From positions 10,889,001-10,953,000 of the forward strand of contig CM060899.1 in NCBI GenBank assembly GCA_030762935.1: a stretch of DNA of 64,000 nucleotides, in the 5' to 3' direction. The DNA is from Hymenopus coronatus. Taxonomy: Eukaryota > Arthropoda > Insecta > Mantodea > Hymenopodidae. The notes under the pieces were generated by a model. That model worked only from the letters and a program-made list of their open reading frames with translations, searched no databases and was not told the origin of the DNA. Numbering within the stretch: position 1 is the stretch's first letter; each line of letters opens with the position of its first letter. Positions 20,101 to 30,816 of the stretch are shown here, piece after piece. A program made the position numbers and the translations under genes.

Positions 20101-20799
20101 GCCGAGCTATATGCTATTTATCAAGCCCTTCTGTATATTCGACGTCGAAAATTAGGTGACTGCCTTATTCTTAGTGATTCCCTTAGTGCCCTTCAGAGCA
20201 TTCGTGAGCTGTACAATTACCATCCTTTGGTGCAGCGCATCCAGGACGTTCTCCACATTTTGCACGCTTCTGGTTTTAATGTGGAGTGCGCATGGATTCC
20301 TGGACACGTTGGCTTGCCAGGGAATGACACGGCGGATTTGGCAGCGAAATCGGCAGTCACAGCGCCCAGTGTTACGATTACCCATTCAACAGCAGAAGAT
20401 TTTAGAGTGGCTGTACGGAGAGCCGTTTTTTCGACTTGGCATGCGGAGTGGTCGGCTCTCCGTGGTAATAAGCTGCGAGAGGTGAAGGACCTCCCTGTCA
20501 ACTGGGTAACCTCCTCTCGTTTATTCCGCCGGGAGGAGGTAGTACTAGCTCGGCTAAGAATTGGCCACTGTATTTTTACTCACAGTTACCTTTTTAAACG
20601 TGAACCTGCTCCTGTCTGTGCGCTCTGTGGGGAGGCACAGACAGTTCGTCATGTGTTGCTGGAGTGTGGTCACCTGGCACACATTCGGTCATCTATGGGC
20701 ATGCCGGCCTCTCTTGCTGAGGTGCTGGCAGATGACCCAAGAGCAGTGGACAGGGTTTTTAAATTTTTAGCAAAACTTTCTTTTACCTTGACGTTTTAG
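17110..20799 (+). CDS. LINE ORF2 endonuclease-RT-RNase H (copy F)
   Basis: This intact 1229 aa ORF2 has all endonuclease, RT and RNase H motifs at the same positions as in C. Copy-specific changes include E245K (HLAKFSY), S558A in the HLVALS block, I609M (VMQEF), and A925T and T934M in the RT-RNase H linker. None touches a recognisable catalytic residue. The C-terminus is TLTF, as in C, D and M. Together with its ORF1 this copy looks competent. Confidence 0.95.
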   Translation: MAILHWNIRGIRPHRPELDLLLRQHEPLAVCLQETKLRPQDTVTIRQYSSVRCDLSPEDGVPAHGGTMMLIRDDIFANSVPIQSAIQSVAVSIKLPSASFTICSIYLPPSADLSHSDLEHLISQLPPPFLLVGDVNAHHPLWGSPRACARGTLLKDFLDSQNLALLNTGEPTFLSDAFHSFSHIDIAICSPQLAVTLCWNIISDLHSSDHFPCRISVLTPVVCSTRLPSWRLDHASWELYSHLAKFSYEEHDSVNHLVEHLTGTILSAAEQSIPRSTGYSRRFPVPWWTADCRDAIRARRRALRVFQRFPTLDNLIHYKRMRAHSRRVIKDSKKMSWNKFVGSFNRHTPSSVVWDKLRRVAGKPNHMPIAGLKTPTGAVVDTFDVANTLGSAFAEVSSSGNYSPEFLTVKNQVESQEFSFLSGNLEDYNRLFTLAELDNALSSSRHSAPGPDGIHVQMLQHLSPDGKDFLLEVYNRVWVDGIFPDKWREATIIPILKPGKDRHLPSSYRPISLTSCVCKVMERMINGRLVWWLESHNLLTNIQCGFRRRRSTADHLVALSTQIMDGFLKNSPTVGIFFDLEKAYDTCWRAGILRSLHNWNIRGRLPLVMQEFMRDRVFRVRVGSVFSNHFIQENGVPQGSVLSVTLFAIAINSISLCVPQGVSSCLFVDDFAIFCTSQRTPFLERRLQRCLDNLYAWSSKHGFRFSAEKTVCVNFWRRKWHMPPSLRLGPDLLPFADEARFLGLIFDRKLCWAPQIAQLRARCDRSLNLLRILSGKSWGADRTTLLSLYRAVIRSKLDYGSIVYSSARPSVLRRLDTVHNQGIRVAVGAFPTSPVVSLYAESGEPPLRCRRDVLLANYGCGLKCMPGHPTYHAFFSPELHERYCLRSLSPRPAGFRFRELLRQHHVDIPRLLSKGESIHPPWLRTTSHVDLGMMLYGKSVTPLDSIRRCFLEFLSKYSGRICIYTDGSKSPDGVGCAFVTGTATSTYGLPSCTSIYSAELYAIYQALLYIRRRKLGDCLILSDSLSALQSIRELYNYHPLVQRIQDVLHILHASGFNVECAWIPGHVGLPGNDTADLAAKSAVTAPSVTITHSTAEDFRVAVRRAVFSTWHAEWSALRGNKLREVKDLPVNWVTSSRLFRREEVVLARLRIGHCIFTHSYLFKREPAPVCALCGEAQTVRHVLLECGHLAHIRSSMGMPASLAEVLADDPRAVDRVFKFLAKLSFTLTF

Positions 20800-21058
20800 T
20801 GTGATAGCAGTTCTTTTTAAACACTTTTAATTTTAATGTGTTGATTTTAGATGGAGTTTTATATCCAGCTCTGTTTAGAGGGCTGGACCGTTCTGTTACT
20901 TACTTTTCAACTGTGTTAGCTCTTTTACTTGTGTTTTTTTCCTTTTTTGGTATTTTCTTACTGCCTATTGCCAAGTTTTAATCGTAAGGGCGCTTATGAC
21001 CTCGGCAGTTGAGCGCCCTTAAACACCATTATCATCATCATCATCATTCAGGAGTTTA

Positions 21059-22911
21059 TGCGGGACCGCGTTTTTCGAGTGAGGGTGGGTTCGGTTTTTT
21101 CTAACCATTTTATTCAAGAGAACGGTGTGCCGCAGGGCTCGGTACTCAGCGTGACTCTATTTGCTATTGCGATAAATTCCATATCACTATGTGTGCCTCA
21201 AGGTGTCTCTTCCTGTTTATTCGTGGACGACTTTGCCATCTTCTGTACTTCTCAGCGTACACCGTTTTTGGAACGCCGTCTCCAGCGGTGTTTGGACAAT
21301 CTCTATGCATGGAGCTCGAAACACGGTTTTCGTTTCTCCGCTGAGAAGACAGTCTGCGTTAACTTCTGGCGCCGTAAGTGGCATATGCCGCCGTCTCTTC
21401 GACTCGGGCCAGATTTACTTCCTTTCGCAGACGAGGCGAGATTCCTTGGTTTGATCTTCGATCGGAAACTTTGTTGGGCACCACAAATAGCACAGCTTAG
21501 AGCACGATGTGACCGTTCTCTAAATCTTTTACGGATACTAAGTGGCAAGTCTTGGGGTGCGGATCGGACGACATTGCTCCGTCTTTATCGTGCTGTTATT
21601 CGTTCGAAGTTGGACTATGGCAGCATTGTGTATTCTTCAGCTCGACCTTCAGTGCTCAGAAGGTTAGACACAGTCCATAACCAGGGCATCCGTGTGGCCG
21701 TTGGAGCTTTTCCAACGAGCCCAGTTGTTAGCCTCTACGCCGAATCGGGAGAACCTCCTCTGCGTTGTCGGCGTGATGTCCTGCTTGCTAATTATGGCTG
21801 TGGGCTGAAGTGTATGCCTGGGCATCCAACTTATCACGCGTTTTTCTCCCCTGAGCTGCACGAGCGATACTGCCTCCGCTCTCTGAGCCCCAGGCCAGCA
21901 GGTTTTCGTTTCCGTGAGCTTCTACGCCAGCACCATGTTGACATTCCTCGGCTGTTATCCAAGGGAGAGAGTATACACCCCCCTTGGTTACGCGCTACCT
22001 CCCATGTCGATCTCGGGATGACGCTCTACGGGAAATCTGTTACGCCTCTTGATAGTATTCGTCGTTGCTTTTTAGAATTTTTATCCAAATACAGTGGCCG
22101 TATTTGTATTTACACCGATGGTAGTAAGAGCCCCGACGGTGTTGGATGTGCCTTTGTAACTGGCACCGCAACTTCTACTTACGGTTTGCCTAGTTGCACA
22201 TCTATATATTCTGCCGAGCTATATGCTATTTATCAAGCCCTTCTGTATATTCGACGTCGAAAATTAGGTGACTGCCTTATTCTTAGTGATTCCCTTAGTG
22301 CCCTTCAGAGCATTCGTGAGCTGTACAATTACCATCCTTTGGTGCAGCGCATCCAGGACGTTCTCCACATTTTGCACGCTTCTGGCTTTAATGTGGAGTG
22401 CGCATGGATTCCTGGACACGTTGGCTTGCCAGGGAATGACACGGCGGATTTGGCAGCGAAATCGGCAGTCACAGCGCCCAGTGTTACGATTACCCATTCA
22501 ACAGCAGAAGATTTTAGAGTGGCTGTACGGAGAGCCGTTTTTTCGACTTGGCATGCGGAGTGGTCGGCTCTCCGTGGTAATAAGCTGCGAGAGGTGAAGG
22601 ACCTCCCTGTCAACTGGGTAACCTCCTCTCGTTTATTCCGCCGGGAGGAGGTAGTACTAGCTCGGCTAAGAATTGGCCACTGTATTTTTACTCACAGTTA
22701 CCTTTTTAAACGTGAACCTGCTCCTGTCTGTGCGCTCTGTGGGGAGGCACAGACAGTTCGTCATGTGTTGCTGGAGTGTGGTCACCTGGCACACATTCGG
22801 TCATCTATGGGCATGCCGGCCTCTCTTGCCGAGGTCCTGGCAGATGACCCAAGAGCAGTGGACAGGGTTTTTAAATTTTTAGCCAAACTTTCTTTTACCT
22901 TGAGGTTTTAG
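21059..22911 (+). pseudogene. Copy E ORF2, C-terminal part (RT active site, RNase H)
   Basis: This is the continuation of E's ORF2 after F: residues ~614 to the end, including NGVPQGS, VDD, the four RNase H acidic residues and the C-terminal CCHC. The frame is open to the TLRF end. It happens to begin at a Met codon (21058), so an N-terminally truncated RT/RNase H frame of 617 aa remains, but there is no reason to think it is expressed. The 3' UTR and tail run to 23156. Confidence 0.93.
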
Positions 22912-23156
22912 TGTGATAGCGGTTTTTTTAAACTCTTTTGGTTTTAATGTGTTGATTTTAGATGGAGTTTTATATCCAGCTCTGGTTAGAGGGCTGGACG
23001 TTTCTGTTACTTCCGTTTCAACTATGTTAGCTCTTTTATTTGTGTTTACTTTTTTGTTTGGTATTTTCTTACTGGCTATTGCCAAGTTTTAATCGTAAGG
23101 GCGCTTATGACCTCGGCAGTTGAGCGCCCTTAAACACCATCATCATCATCATCATC

Positions 23157-24949
23157 AACATACGCGGAATTCGACCACATCGACCAGAGCTTGACTTGTT
23201 GCTGCGCCAGCATGAACCCTTGGCTGTATGTTTACAAGAGACGAAGCTCCGTCCACAGGACACCGTTACCATCAGGCAGTACTCCTCCGTACGATGTGAT
23301 TTATCCCCGGAGGACGGTGTCCCGGCACATGGGGGCACTATGATGCTTATTCGAGATGATATTTTTGCCAACTCCGTACCCATACAATCTGCAATCCAGT
23401 CCGTTGCTGTCAGCATTAAGCTACCCTCCGCTTCATTCACCATTTGCAGTATCTATTTGCCTCCATCTGCGGACCTCTCGCACAGCGCCTTAGAACACCT
23501 CATTTCGCAGTTGCCACCACCCTTTTTATTGGTAGGCGACGTGAATGCCCATCACCCCCTTTGGGGCTCTCCTCGGGCTTGTGCGAGAGGTACGCTACTT
23601 AAAGACTTCTTGGATAGTCAGAATCTTGCTCTCTTGAACACCGGAGAGCCCACCTTTCTGTCTGACGCATTTCATAGTTTTTCACACATTGACATTGCAA
23701 TTTGTTCCCCTCAGCTGGCAGTCACCTTATGCTGGAATATCATCTCGGATTTGCATTCTAGTGACCACTTTCCTTGTCGTATTAGTGTCTTGACACCCGT
23801 TGTATGTTCCACCCGTTTACCTAGTTGGCGCCTAGACCATGCCAGCTGGGAACTGTACTCCCACTTGGCTGAATTTAGCTACGAAGAGCACGTCTCTGTG
23901 AACCACTTGGTCGAACATCTTACAGGGACCATTCTTTCTGCTGCTGAGCAATCCATTCCGCGTTCGACTGGCTACAGCCGTCGATTTCCGGTACCTTGGT
24001 GGACCGCTGACTGTCGGGATGCTATTCGCGCTCGCAGACGAGCTCTACGGGTTTTCCAGCGTTTTCCTACACTGGATAACCTGATACACTATAAACGGAT
24101 GCGTGCACATTCTAGGCGGGTTATTAAGGATAGCAAAAAGATGTCATGGAATAAATTCGTGGGTTCCTTTAATCGACATACACCTTCCTCTGTCGTATGG
24201 GATAATTTAAGACGTGTGGCTGGGAAACCGAACCATATGCCCATCGCCGGTCTCAAAACACCTACCGGAGCTGTTGTTGATACATTTGACGTGGCGAATA
24301 CTTTAGGCAGTGCTTTCGCTCAGGTGTCTAGCTCAGGCAATTATTCCCCTGAGTTTCTTACAGTTAAGAACGAGGTGGAATCTCAAGAATTCTCGTTTCT
24401 TTCTGGCAACCTTGAGGATTATAATCGCCTTTTCACCCTGGCAGAGCTAAACAATGCACTCTCCTCTTCACGACACTCAGCACCAGGTCCAGATGGTATC
24501 CACGTCCAAATGTTGCAACATCTCTCTCCTGATGGCAAAGATTTCCTACTCGAGGTCTATAATCGTGTCTGGGTTGATGGCATTTTTCCAGACAAGTGGC
24601 GGGAGGCCACCATCATACCCATTCTTAAACCTGGAAAGGACCGCCATCTTCCTTCCAGTTACCGTCCTATTTCCCTCACCAGTTGCGTTTGCAAGGTGAT
24701 GGAACGCATGATCAATGGACGGTTGTTGTGGTGGCTGGAATCCCACAATCTTGTGACGAACATCCAGTGTGGCTTTCGACGACGACGTTCAACTGCTGAC
24801 CACCTTGTCTCTCTGTCAACTCAGATTATGGACGGGTTTCTTAAGAACAGCCCCACAGTTGGGATATTTTTTGACCTCGAGAAGGCCTACGACACGTGTT
24901 GGCGGGCGGGAATATTGCGTTCTCTGCACAACTGGAACATACGTGGACG
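23157..24949 (+). pseudogene. Copy D ORF2, piece 2 (endonuclease to RT palm start)
   Basis: D resumes at the right target-site copy of E. This piece runs in frame from the WNIRG motif through the endonuclease, the linker and RT to NWNIRGR (~residue 603), where G is inserted. Point differences include K357N, D441N... and V530L relative to C. The last 12 bases (24938-24949) are the target-site duplication of G. Confidence 0.92.
24938..24949 (+). repeat. Target-site duplication of copy G (left copy)
   Basis: CATACGTGGACG at 24938-24949 is repeated exactly at 30817-30828, flanking G. The site codes the second WNIRG-like motif of ORF2, a close sequence relative of the site hit by E. Confidence 0.95.
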
Positions 24950-25193
24950 ATGATGATGATGATGATGGTGTTTAAGGGCGCTCAACTGCCGAGGTCATAA
25001 GCGCCCTTACGATTAAAACTTGGCAATAGCCAGTAAGAAAATACCAAACAAAAAAGTAAACACAAATAAAAGAGCTAACACAGTTGAAACGGAAGTAACA
25101 GAAACGTCCAGCCCTCTAACCAGAGCTGGATATAAAACTCCATCTAAAATCAACACATTAAAACCAAAAGAGTTTAAAAAAACCGCTATCACA

Positions 25194-28100
25194 CTAAAAC
25201 CTCAAGGTAAAAGAAAGTTTGGCTAAAAATTTAAAAACCCTGTCCACTGCTCTTGGGTCATCTGCCAGGACCTCGGCAAGAGAGGCCGGCATGCCCATAG
25301 ATGACCGAATGTGTGCCAGGTGACCACACTCCAGCAACACATGACGAACTGTCTGTGCCTCCCCACAGAGCGCACAGACAGGAGCAGGTTCACGTTTAAA
25401 AAGGTAACTGTGAGTAAAAATACAGTGGCCAATTCTTAGCCGAGCTAGTACTACCTCCTCCCGGCGGAATAAACGAGAGGAGGTTACCCAGTTGACAGGG
25501 AGGTCCTTCACCTCTCGCAGCTTATTACCACGGAGAGCCGACCACTCCGCATGCCAAGTCGAAAAAACGGCTCTCCGTACAGCCACTCTAAAATCTTCTG
25601 CTGTTGAATGGGTAATCGTAACACTGGGCGCTGTGACTGCCGATTTCGCTGCCAAATCCGCCGTGTCATTCCCTGGCAAGCCAACGTGTCCAGGAATCCA
25701 TGCGCACTCCACATTAAAGCCAGAAGCGTGCAAAATGTGGAGAACGTCCTGGATGCGCTGCACCAAAGGATGGTAATTGTACAGCTCACGAATGCTCTGA
25801 AGGGCACTAAGGGAATCACTAAGAATAAGGCAGTCACCTAATTTTCGACGTCGAATATACAGAAGGGCTTGATAAATAGCATATAGCTCGGCAGAATATA
25901 TAGATGTGCAACTAGGCAAACCGTAAGTAGAAGTTGCGGTGCCAGTTACAAAGGCACATCCAACACCGTCGGGGCTCTTACTACCATCGGTGTAAATACA
26001 AATACGGCCACTGTATTTGGATAAAAATTCTAAAAAGCAACGACGAATACTATCAAGAGGCGTAACAGATTTCCCGTAGAGCGTCATCCCGAGATCGACA
26101 TGGGAGGTAGCGCGTAACCAAGGGGGGTGTATACTCTCTCCCTTGGATAACAGCCGAGGAATGTCAACATGGTGCTGGCGTAGAAGCTCACGGAAACGAA
26201 AACCTGCTGGCCTGGGGCTCAGAGAGCGGAGGCAGTATCGCTCGTGCAGCTCAGGGGAGAAAAACGCGTGATAAGTTGGATGCCCAGGCATACACTTCAG
26301 CCCACAGCCATAATTAGCAAGCAGGACATCACGCCGACAACGCAGAGGAGGTTCTCCCGATTCGGCGTAGAGGCTAACAACTGGGCTCGTTGGAAAAGCT
26401 CCAACGGCCACACGGATGCCCTGGTTATGGACTGTGTCTAACCTTCTGAGCACTGAAGGTCGAGCTGAAGAATACACAATGCTGCCATAGTCCAACTTCG
26501 AACGAATAACAGCACGATAAAGACGGAGCAATGTCGTCCGATCCGCACCCCAAGACTTGCCACTTAGTATCCGTAAAAGATTTAGAGAACGGTCACATCG
26601 TGCTCTAAGCTGTGCTATTTGTGGTGCCCAACAAAGTTTCCGATCGAAGATCAAACCAAGGAATCTCGCCTCGTCTGCGAAAGGAAGTAAATCTGGCCCG
26701 AGTCGAAGAGACGGCGGCATATGCCACTTACGGCGCCAGAAGTTAACGCAGACTGTCTTCTCAGCGGAGAAACGAAAACCGTGTTTCGAGCTCCATGCAT
26801 AGAGATTGTCCAAACACCGCTGGAGACGGCGTTCCAAAAACGGTGTACGCTGAGAAGTACAGAAGATGGCAAAGTCGTCCACGAATAAACAGGAAGAGAC
26901 ACCTTGAGGCACACATAGTGATATGGAATTTATCGCAATAGCAAATAGAGTCACGCTGAGTACCGAGCCCTGCGGCACACCGTTCTCTTGAATAAAATGG
27001 TTAGAAAAAACCGAACCCACCCTCACTCGAAAAACGCGGTCCCGCATAAACTCCTGAATGACCAACGGTAGGCGTCCACGTATGTTCCAGTTGTGCAGAG
27101 AACGCAATATTCCCGCCCGCCAACACGTGTCGTAGGCCTTCTCGAGGTCAAAAAATATCCCAACTGTGGGGCTGTTCTTAAGAAACCCGTCCATAATCTG
27201 AGTTGACAGAGAGACAAGGTGGTCAGCAGTTGAACGTCGTCGTCGAAAGCCACACTGGATGTTCGTCAGAAGATTGTGGGATTCCAGCCACCACACCAAC
27301 CGTCCATTGATCATGCGTTCCATCACCTTGCAAACGCAACTGGTGAGGGAAATAGGACGGTAACTGGAAGGAAGATGGCGGTCCTTTCCAGGTTTAAGAA
27401 TAGGTATGATGGTGGCCTCCCGCCACTTGTCTGGAAAAATGCCATCAACCCAGACACGATTATAGACCTCGAGTAGGAAATCTTTGCCATCAGGAGAGAG
27501 ATGTTGCAACATTTGGACGTGGATACCATCTGGACCTGGTGCTGAGTGTCGTGAAGAGGAGAGTGCATTGTCTAGCTCTGCCAGGGTGAAAAGGCGATTA
27601 TAATCCTCAAGGTTGCCAGAAAGAAACGAGAATTCTTGAGATTCCACCTGGTTCTTAACTGTAAGAAACTCAGGGGAATAGTTGCCTGAGCTAGACACCT
27701 CAGCGAAAGCACTGCCTAAAGTATTCGCCACGTCAAATGTATCAACAACAGCTCCGGTAGGTGTTTTGAGACCGGCGATGGGCATATGGTTCGGTTTCCC
27801 AGCCACACGTCTTAACTTATCCCATACGACAGAGGAAGGTGTATGTCGATTAAAGGAACCCACGAATTTATTCCATGACATCTTTTTGCTATCCTTAATA
27901 ACCCGCCTAGAATGTGCACGCATCCGTTTATAGTGTATCAGGTTATCCAGTGTAGGAAAACGCTGGAAAACCCGTAGAGCTCGTCTGCGAGCGCGAATAG
28001 CATCCCGACAGTCAGCGGTCCACCAAGGTACCGGAAATCGACGGCTGTAGCCAGTCGAACGCGGAATGGATTGCTCAGCAGCAGAAAGAATGGTCCCTGT

Positions 28101-28883
28101 AAGATGTTCGACCAAGTGGTTCACAGAGTCGTGCTCTTCGTAGCTAAATTCAGCCAAGTGGGAGTACAGTTCCCAGCTGGCGTGGTCTAGGCGCCAACTA
28201 GGTAAACGGGTGGAACATACAACGGGTGTCAAGACACTAATACGACAAGGAAAGTGGTCACTAGAATGCAAATCCGAGATGATATTCCAGCATAAGGTGA
28301 CTGCCAGCTGAGGGGAACAAATTGCAATGTCAATGTGTGAAAAACTATGAAATGCGTCAGATAGAAAGGTGGGCTCTCCGGTGTTCAAGAGAGCAAGATT
28401 CTGACTATCCAAGAAGTCTTTAAATAGCGTACCTCTCGCACAAGCCCGAGGAGAGCCCCAAAGAGGGTGATGGGCATTGACGTCGCCTACCAATAAAAAG
28501 GGTGGTGGCAACTGCGAAATGAGGTGTTCTAAGTCGCTGTGCGAGAGGTCCGCAGATGGAGGCAAATAGATACTGCAAATGGTGAATGAAGCGGAGGGTA
28601 GCTTAATGCTGACAGCAACGGACTGGATTGCAGATTGTATGGGTACGGAGTTGGCAAAAATATCATCTCGAATAAGCATCATAGTGCCCCCATGTGCCGG
28701 GACACCGTCCTCCGGGGATAAATCACATCGTACGGAGGAGTACTGCCTGATGGTAACGGTGTCCTGTGGACGGAGCTTCGTCTCTTGTAAACATACAGCC
28801 AAGGGTTCATGCTGGCGCAGCAACAAGTCAAGCTCTGGTCGATGTGGTCGAATTCCGCGTATGTTCCAATGGAGGATAGCCAT
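25194..28883 (-). CDS. LINE ORF2 endonuclease-RT-RNase H (copy G)
   Basis: This intact 1229 aa ORF2 has every catalytic motif of the C copy. It carries F154 (GTLFKDF) in the endonuclease and ends TLRF, a combination also seen in L (H has F154 and TLRF too, but a broken frame). These markers suggest a common source lineage for G, H and L. The ATG at 28883 lies 22 nt beyond the ORF1 stop. Confidence 0.95.
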   Translation of the reverse strand: MAILHWNIRGIRPHRPELDLLLRQHEPLAVCLQETKLRPQDTVTIRQYSSVRCDLSPEDGVPAHGGTMMLIRDDIFANSVPIQSAIQSVAVSIKLPSASFTICSIYLPPSADLSHSDLEHLISQLPPPFLLVGDVNAHHPLWGSPRACARGTLFKDFLDSQNLALLNTGEPTFLSDAFHSFSHIDIAICSPQLAVTLCWNIISDLHSSDHFPCRISVLTPVVCSTRLPSWRLDHASWELYSHLAEFSYEEHDSVNHLVEHLTGTILSAAEQSIPRSTGYSRRFPVPWWTADCRDAIRARRRALRVFQRFPTLDNLIHYKRMRAHSRRVIKDSKKMSWNKFVGSFNRHTPSSVVWDKLRRVAGKPNHMPIAGLKTPTGAVVDTFDVANTLGSAFAEVSSSGNYSPEFLTVKNQVESQEFSFLSGNLEDYNRLFTLAELDNALSSSRHSAPGPDGIHVQMLQHLSPDGKDFLLEVYNRVWVDGIFPDKWREATIIPILKPGKDRHLPSSYRPISLTSCVCKVMERMINGRLVWWLESHNLLTNIQCGFRRRRSTADHLVSLSTQIMDGFLKNSPTVGIFFDLEKAYDTCWRAGILRSLHNWNIRGRLPLVIQEFMRDRVFRVRVGSVFSNHFIQENGVPQGSVLSVTLFAIAINSISLCVPQGVSSCLFVDDFAIFCTSQRTPFLERRLQRCLDNLYAWSSKHGFRFSAEKTVCVNFWRRKWHMPPSLRLGPDLLPFADEARFLGLIFDRKLCWAPQIAQLRARCDRSLNLLRILSGKSWGADRTTLLRLYRAVIRSKLDYGSIVYSSARPSVLRRLDTVHNQGIRVAVGAFPTSPVVSLYAESGEPPLRCRRDVLLANYGCGLKCMPGHPTYHAFFSPELHERYCLRSLSPRPAGFRFRELLRQHHVDIPRLLSKGESIHPPWLRATSHVDLGMTLYGKSVTPLDSIRRCFLEFLSKYSGRICIYTDGSKSPDGVGCAFVTGTATSTYGLPSCTSIYSAELYAIYQALLYIRRRKLGDCLILSDSLSALQSIRELYNYHPLVQRIQDVLHILHASGFNVECAWIPGHVGLPGNDTADLAAKSAVTAPSVTITHSTAEDFRVAVRRAVFSTWHAEWSALRGNKLREVKDLPVNWVTSSRLFRREEVVLARLRIGHCIFTHSYLFKREPAPVCALCGEAQTVRHVLLECGHLAHIRSSMGMPASLAEVLADDPRAVDRVFKFLAKLSFTLRF

Positions 28884-28905
28884 TGAGTATATTATGGGAT
28901 AAGTT

Positions 28906-30357
28906 TCAAATCGAAAGACGCTTCTGCAGATTGGGATTAGCTGGTCGGTTCAATTTGTTCTTCTTAGGCGTTGGGCTAGTACTATTTTCAGGAGCACGAT
29001 CCTGCCGTTTCCGCACTGTCCCTCTGGCAGTGGCGGCAGAATCCTCCTGGTCCATCTCCTCCACAAGGGAGGTCCCTTTTTCAAGAGCAGTTTTAGGTCC
29101 AAGTAGTTCGAACCGATTGGATGTGCTGATCGGCGAAGACGGCCGTCGCCGATTCACGCCCTCCTCCCCAGATGACCCTTCAGAGGAGGATACACGTGTG
29201 GAGTTGCGTGAACTTTTCTTACCTTTAGATGACTTGGTAATAGATTGCACATTCTCTTTCAAGAAGTCTTGTCGTACATACTTGGTCTTAAACTGTTTTT
29301 CCGGGGCAGAAGACGTCGTGAATTTACCAACTTTAGTTCCAGAGGTCGAGGCTTTCGGTGACAACTGTGCAGGACTATTCTGTAAGCTAGCGGATTTGGC
29401 AGATGTTGATACCAACTTGGGTGTAGGTGCCGAAGGCTTTGGCAGCGCTTGGGCTAAAATAACCTTTTCCGCAATTGTAGCCCCGTTCATATCGCCGGTC
29501 TGTGTTGCGATTTCCCGACGCGGTACCGGTTTAGCTGCAACTGAGCTATAGGTACCGGACCTCGGGGCAGAGGGTTGGCGGAGTCGCAGGAGCTTCCGGG
29601 CTTCCAAGAAGGACACCTTCTCTTTCACCCGTATCTCCTGGATCGCTCGTTCCTCTGCAAAACGGGGGCAGTCTCGGGAACTAGATGGGTGTTCCCCGTT
29701 ACAGTTCACACACGATGGAGCTGAAGCACAAGCCCCATCGTGGGAGATGTCACCGCAGTGGACGCAGGTGGACTTGCCGGTACACAACTCACTAGTGTGA
29801 CCAAAACGTTGGCATTTAAAGCACCTCAGCGGATTGGGTATATAAGGCCTAACTTCGATGGCTTCATACCCTGCCCTAATCTTTTGAGGCAGATCAACCC
29901 GATCAAAAGTAAGAAACAGGGTACGAGTAGGCAGGAATTCACCGTTGATCTTACGTTGTACCCGATAAACAGCTGAGACACCCTGAGTCGCAAGATTTTC
30001 TTGGATCTCCTCAATTGACAAACCGTCCAACGCGCGGGTTGTTATTACACCGCGGGAGGAGTTCAGCGACTTGTGCACCTCGACCTTCACTGGATAGCTG
30101 GCTAACATGGTGGCTTTAAGTATTCTTGCAGCTTGCGAGGCGGAGTTGGCTTCGACAAGAAGTGTACCATTGCGAGCTCGAACGCAGGATTTAACAGGAC
30201 CAGCAATGGCATCGAGACCCTTTTGGATAGTAAAAGGGCTCACCGTAAGGAACTTCTTACCTTCCTCTGTCCTATGAATGACCAAGTAGCGAGGACCACA
30301 TGACTCGACTACTTCCTTTCCAACTTCTTTATTAAGGGGTTTTTGTTTTGGTGCCAT
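28906..30357 (-). CDS. LINE ORF1 RNA-binding protein (copy G)
   Basis: This intact 483 aa ORF1 has the short MAPKQKPLNKEV start. Three CCHC knuckles and the basic tail are present. It has the same residues as E at the GVITTR and GDISHDG positions and looks identical or almost identical to E over the full length. The 5' UTR extends from 30358 to 30816. Confidence 0.93.
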   Translation of the reverse strand: MAPKQKPLNKEVGKEVVESCGPRYLVIHRTEEGKKFLTVSPFTIQKGLDAIAGPVKSCVRARNGTLLVEANSASQAARILKATMLASYPVKVEVHKSLNSSRGVITTRALDGLSIEEIQENLATQGVSAVYRVQRKINGEFLPTRTLFLTFDRVDLPQKIRAGYEAIEVRPYIPNPLRCFKCQRFGHTSELCTGKSTCVHCGDISHDGACASAPSCVNCNGEHPSSSRDCPRFAEERAIQEIRVKEKVSFLEARKLLRLRQPSAPRSGTYSSVAAKPVPRREIATQTGDMNGATIAEKVILAQALPKPSAPTPKLVSTSAKSASLQNSPAQLSPKASTSGTKVGKFTTSSAPEKQFKTKYVRQDFLKENVQSITKSSKGKKSSRNSTRVSSSEGSSGEEGVNRRRPSSPISTSNRFELLGPKTALEKGTSLVEEMDQEDSAATARGTVRKRQDRAPENSTSPTPKKNKLNRPANPNLQKRLSI

Positions 30358-30816
30358 AGAAAAAATGGTATAAATTCATCCCCCAGTGCTCCCCACCCAC
30401 CACGGAGCCCAACGAGGGGTCACCCCACTGGGGTGACAGGGCTACACAGGGGATATAGCGGGCTCGCCGTCCCACTCACCCTGGAGTTCGGTGTAATACC
30501 TAGTCCTGGCCGATTGACTAGGGGTGGGTTAGTCCCTAGCCTCCCGTTTAGGCAAATCAGAAACCAAAGCGGTGTATTAGGCTGCGCACCCTCCCCAGTT
30601 ACTGAAAGACAGAAGCCCAGGCTCAGGTACGCAACCCTCAACCAACCAGGATATTCCTCTTCACCGACACGGGTCTCCACGCACGGCCTACACGTGGGTG
30701 GGCATTTTGACCTTCTGGCTCCCTCACCACTCTGAGGTTGCCCACAGAGGGAGTCAAGGTGGCTCGGGACCCCGGGTGCGCCTAACCCGTACCTACCGTA
30801 GTAGGCCCCTGGGGGG

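Larger units (their letters stand above)
15171..21045 (+). mobile_element. Copy F: full-length intact LINE nested in E
   Basis: F is the innermost element of the D-E-F nest and so the youngest of the three. It is 5875 bp, starts with five C's, has both ORFs open and ends in a slightly irregular tail (CATTATCATCATCATCATC). Its 3' UTR is the same variant type as D's, distinct from C, E, G, H, L, M and N. A 13-15 bp target-site duplication flanks it in E's RT-coding region. Confidence 0.96.
11398..23156 (+). mobile_element. Copy E: full-length LINE inserted in D and split by F
   Basis: E consists of 11398-15170 and 21046-23156, together about 5.87 kb once the duplicated target is counted once. 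It starts with six C's directly after the D target site and ends in the hairpin and (CAT)n tail. A perfect 12-bp target-site duplication flanks it. Both ORFs are open apart from the F insertion, so E was probably functional when F landed. ORF1 has the short MAPKQKPLNKEV start shared with G and H, and ORF2 ends TLRF as in G, H and L. Confidence 0.95.
24950..30816 (-). mobile_element. Copy G: full-length intact LINE nested in D
   Basis: G is a complete 5867-bp element on the minus strand. Its (CAT)n tail abuts the left target copy and its six-base C-run 5' end abuts the right copy. Both ORFs are open. It forms a nearly identical inverted repeat with E, F and parts of D. Its sequence groups most closely with H (same ORF1 N-terminus, F154 in ORF2, TLRF end). 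Confidence 0.96.
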
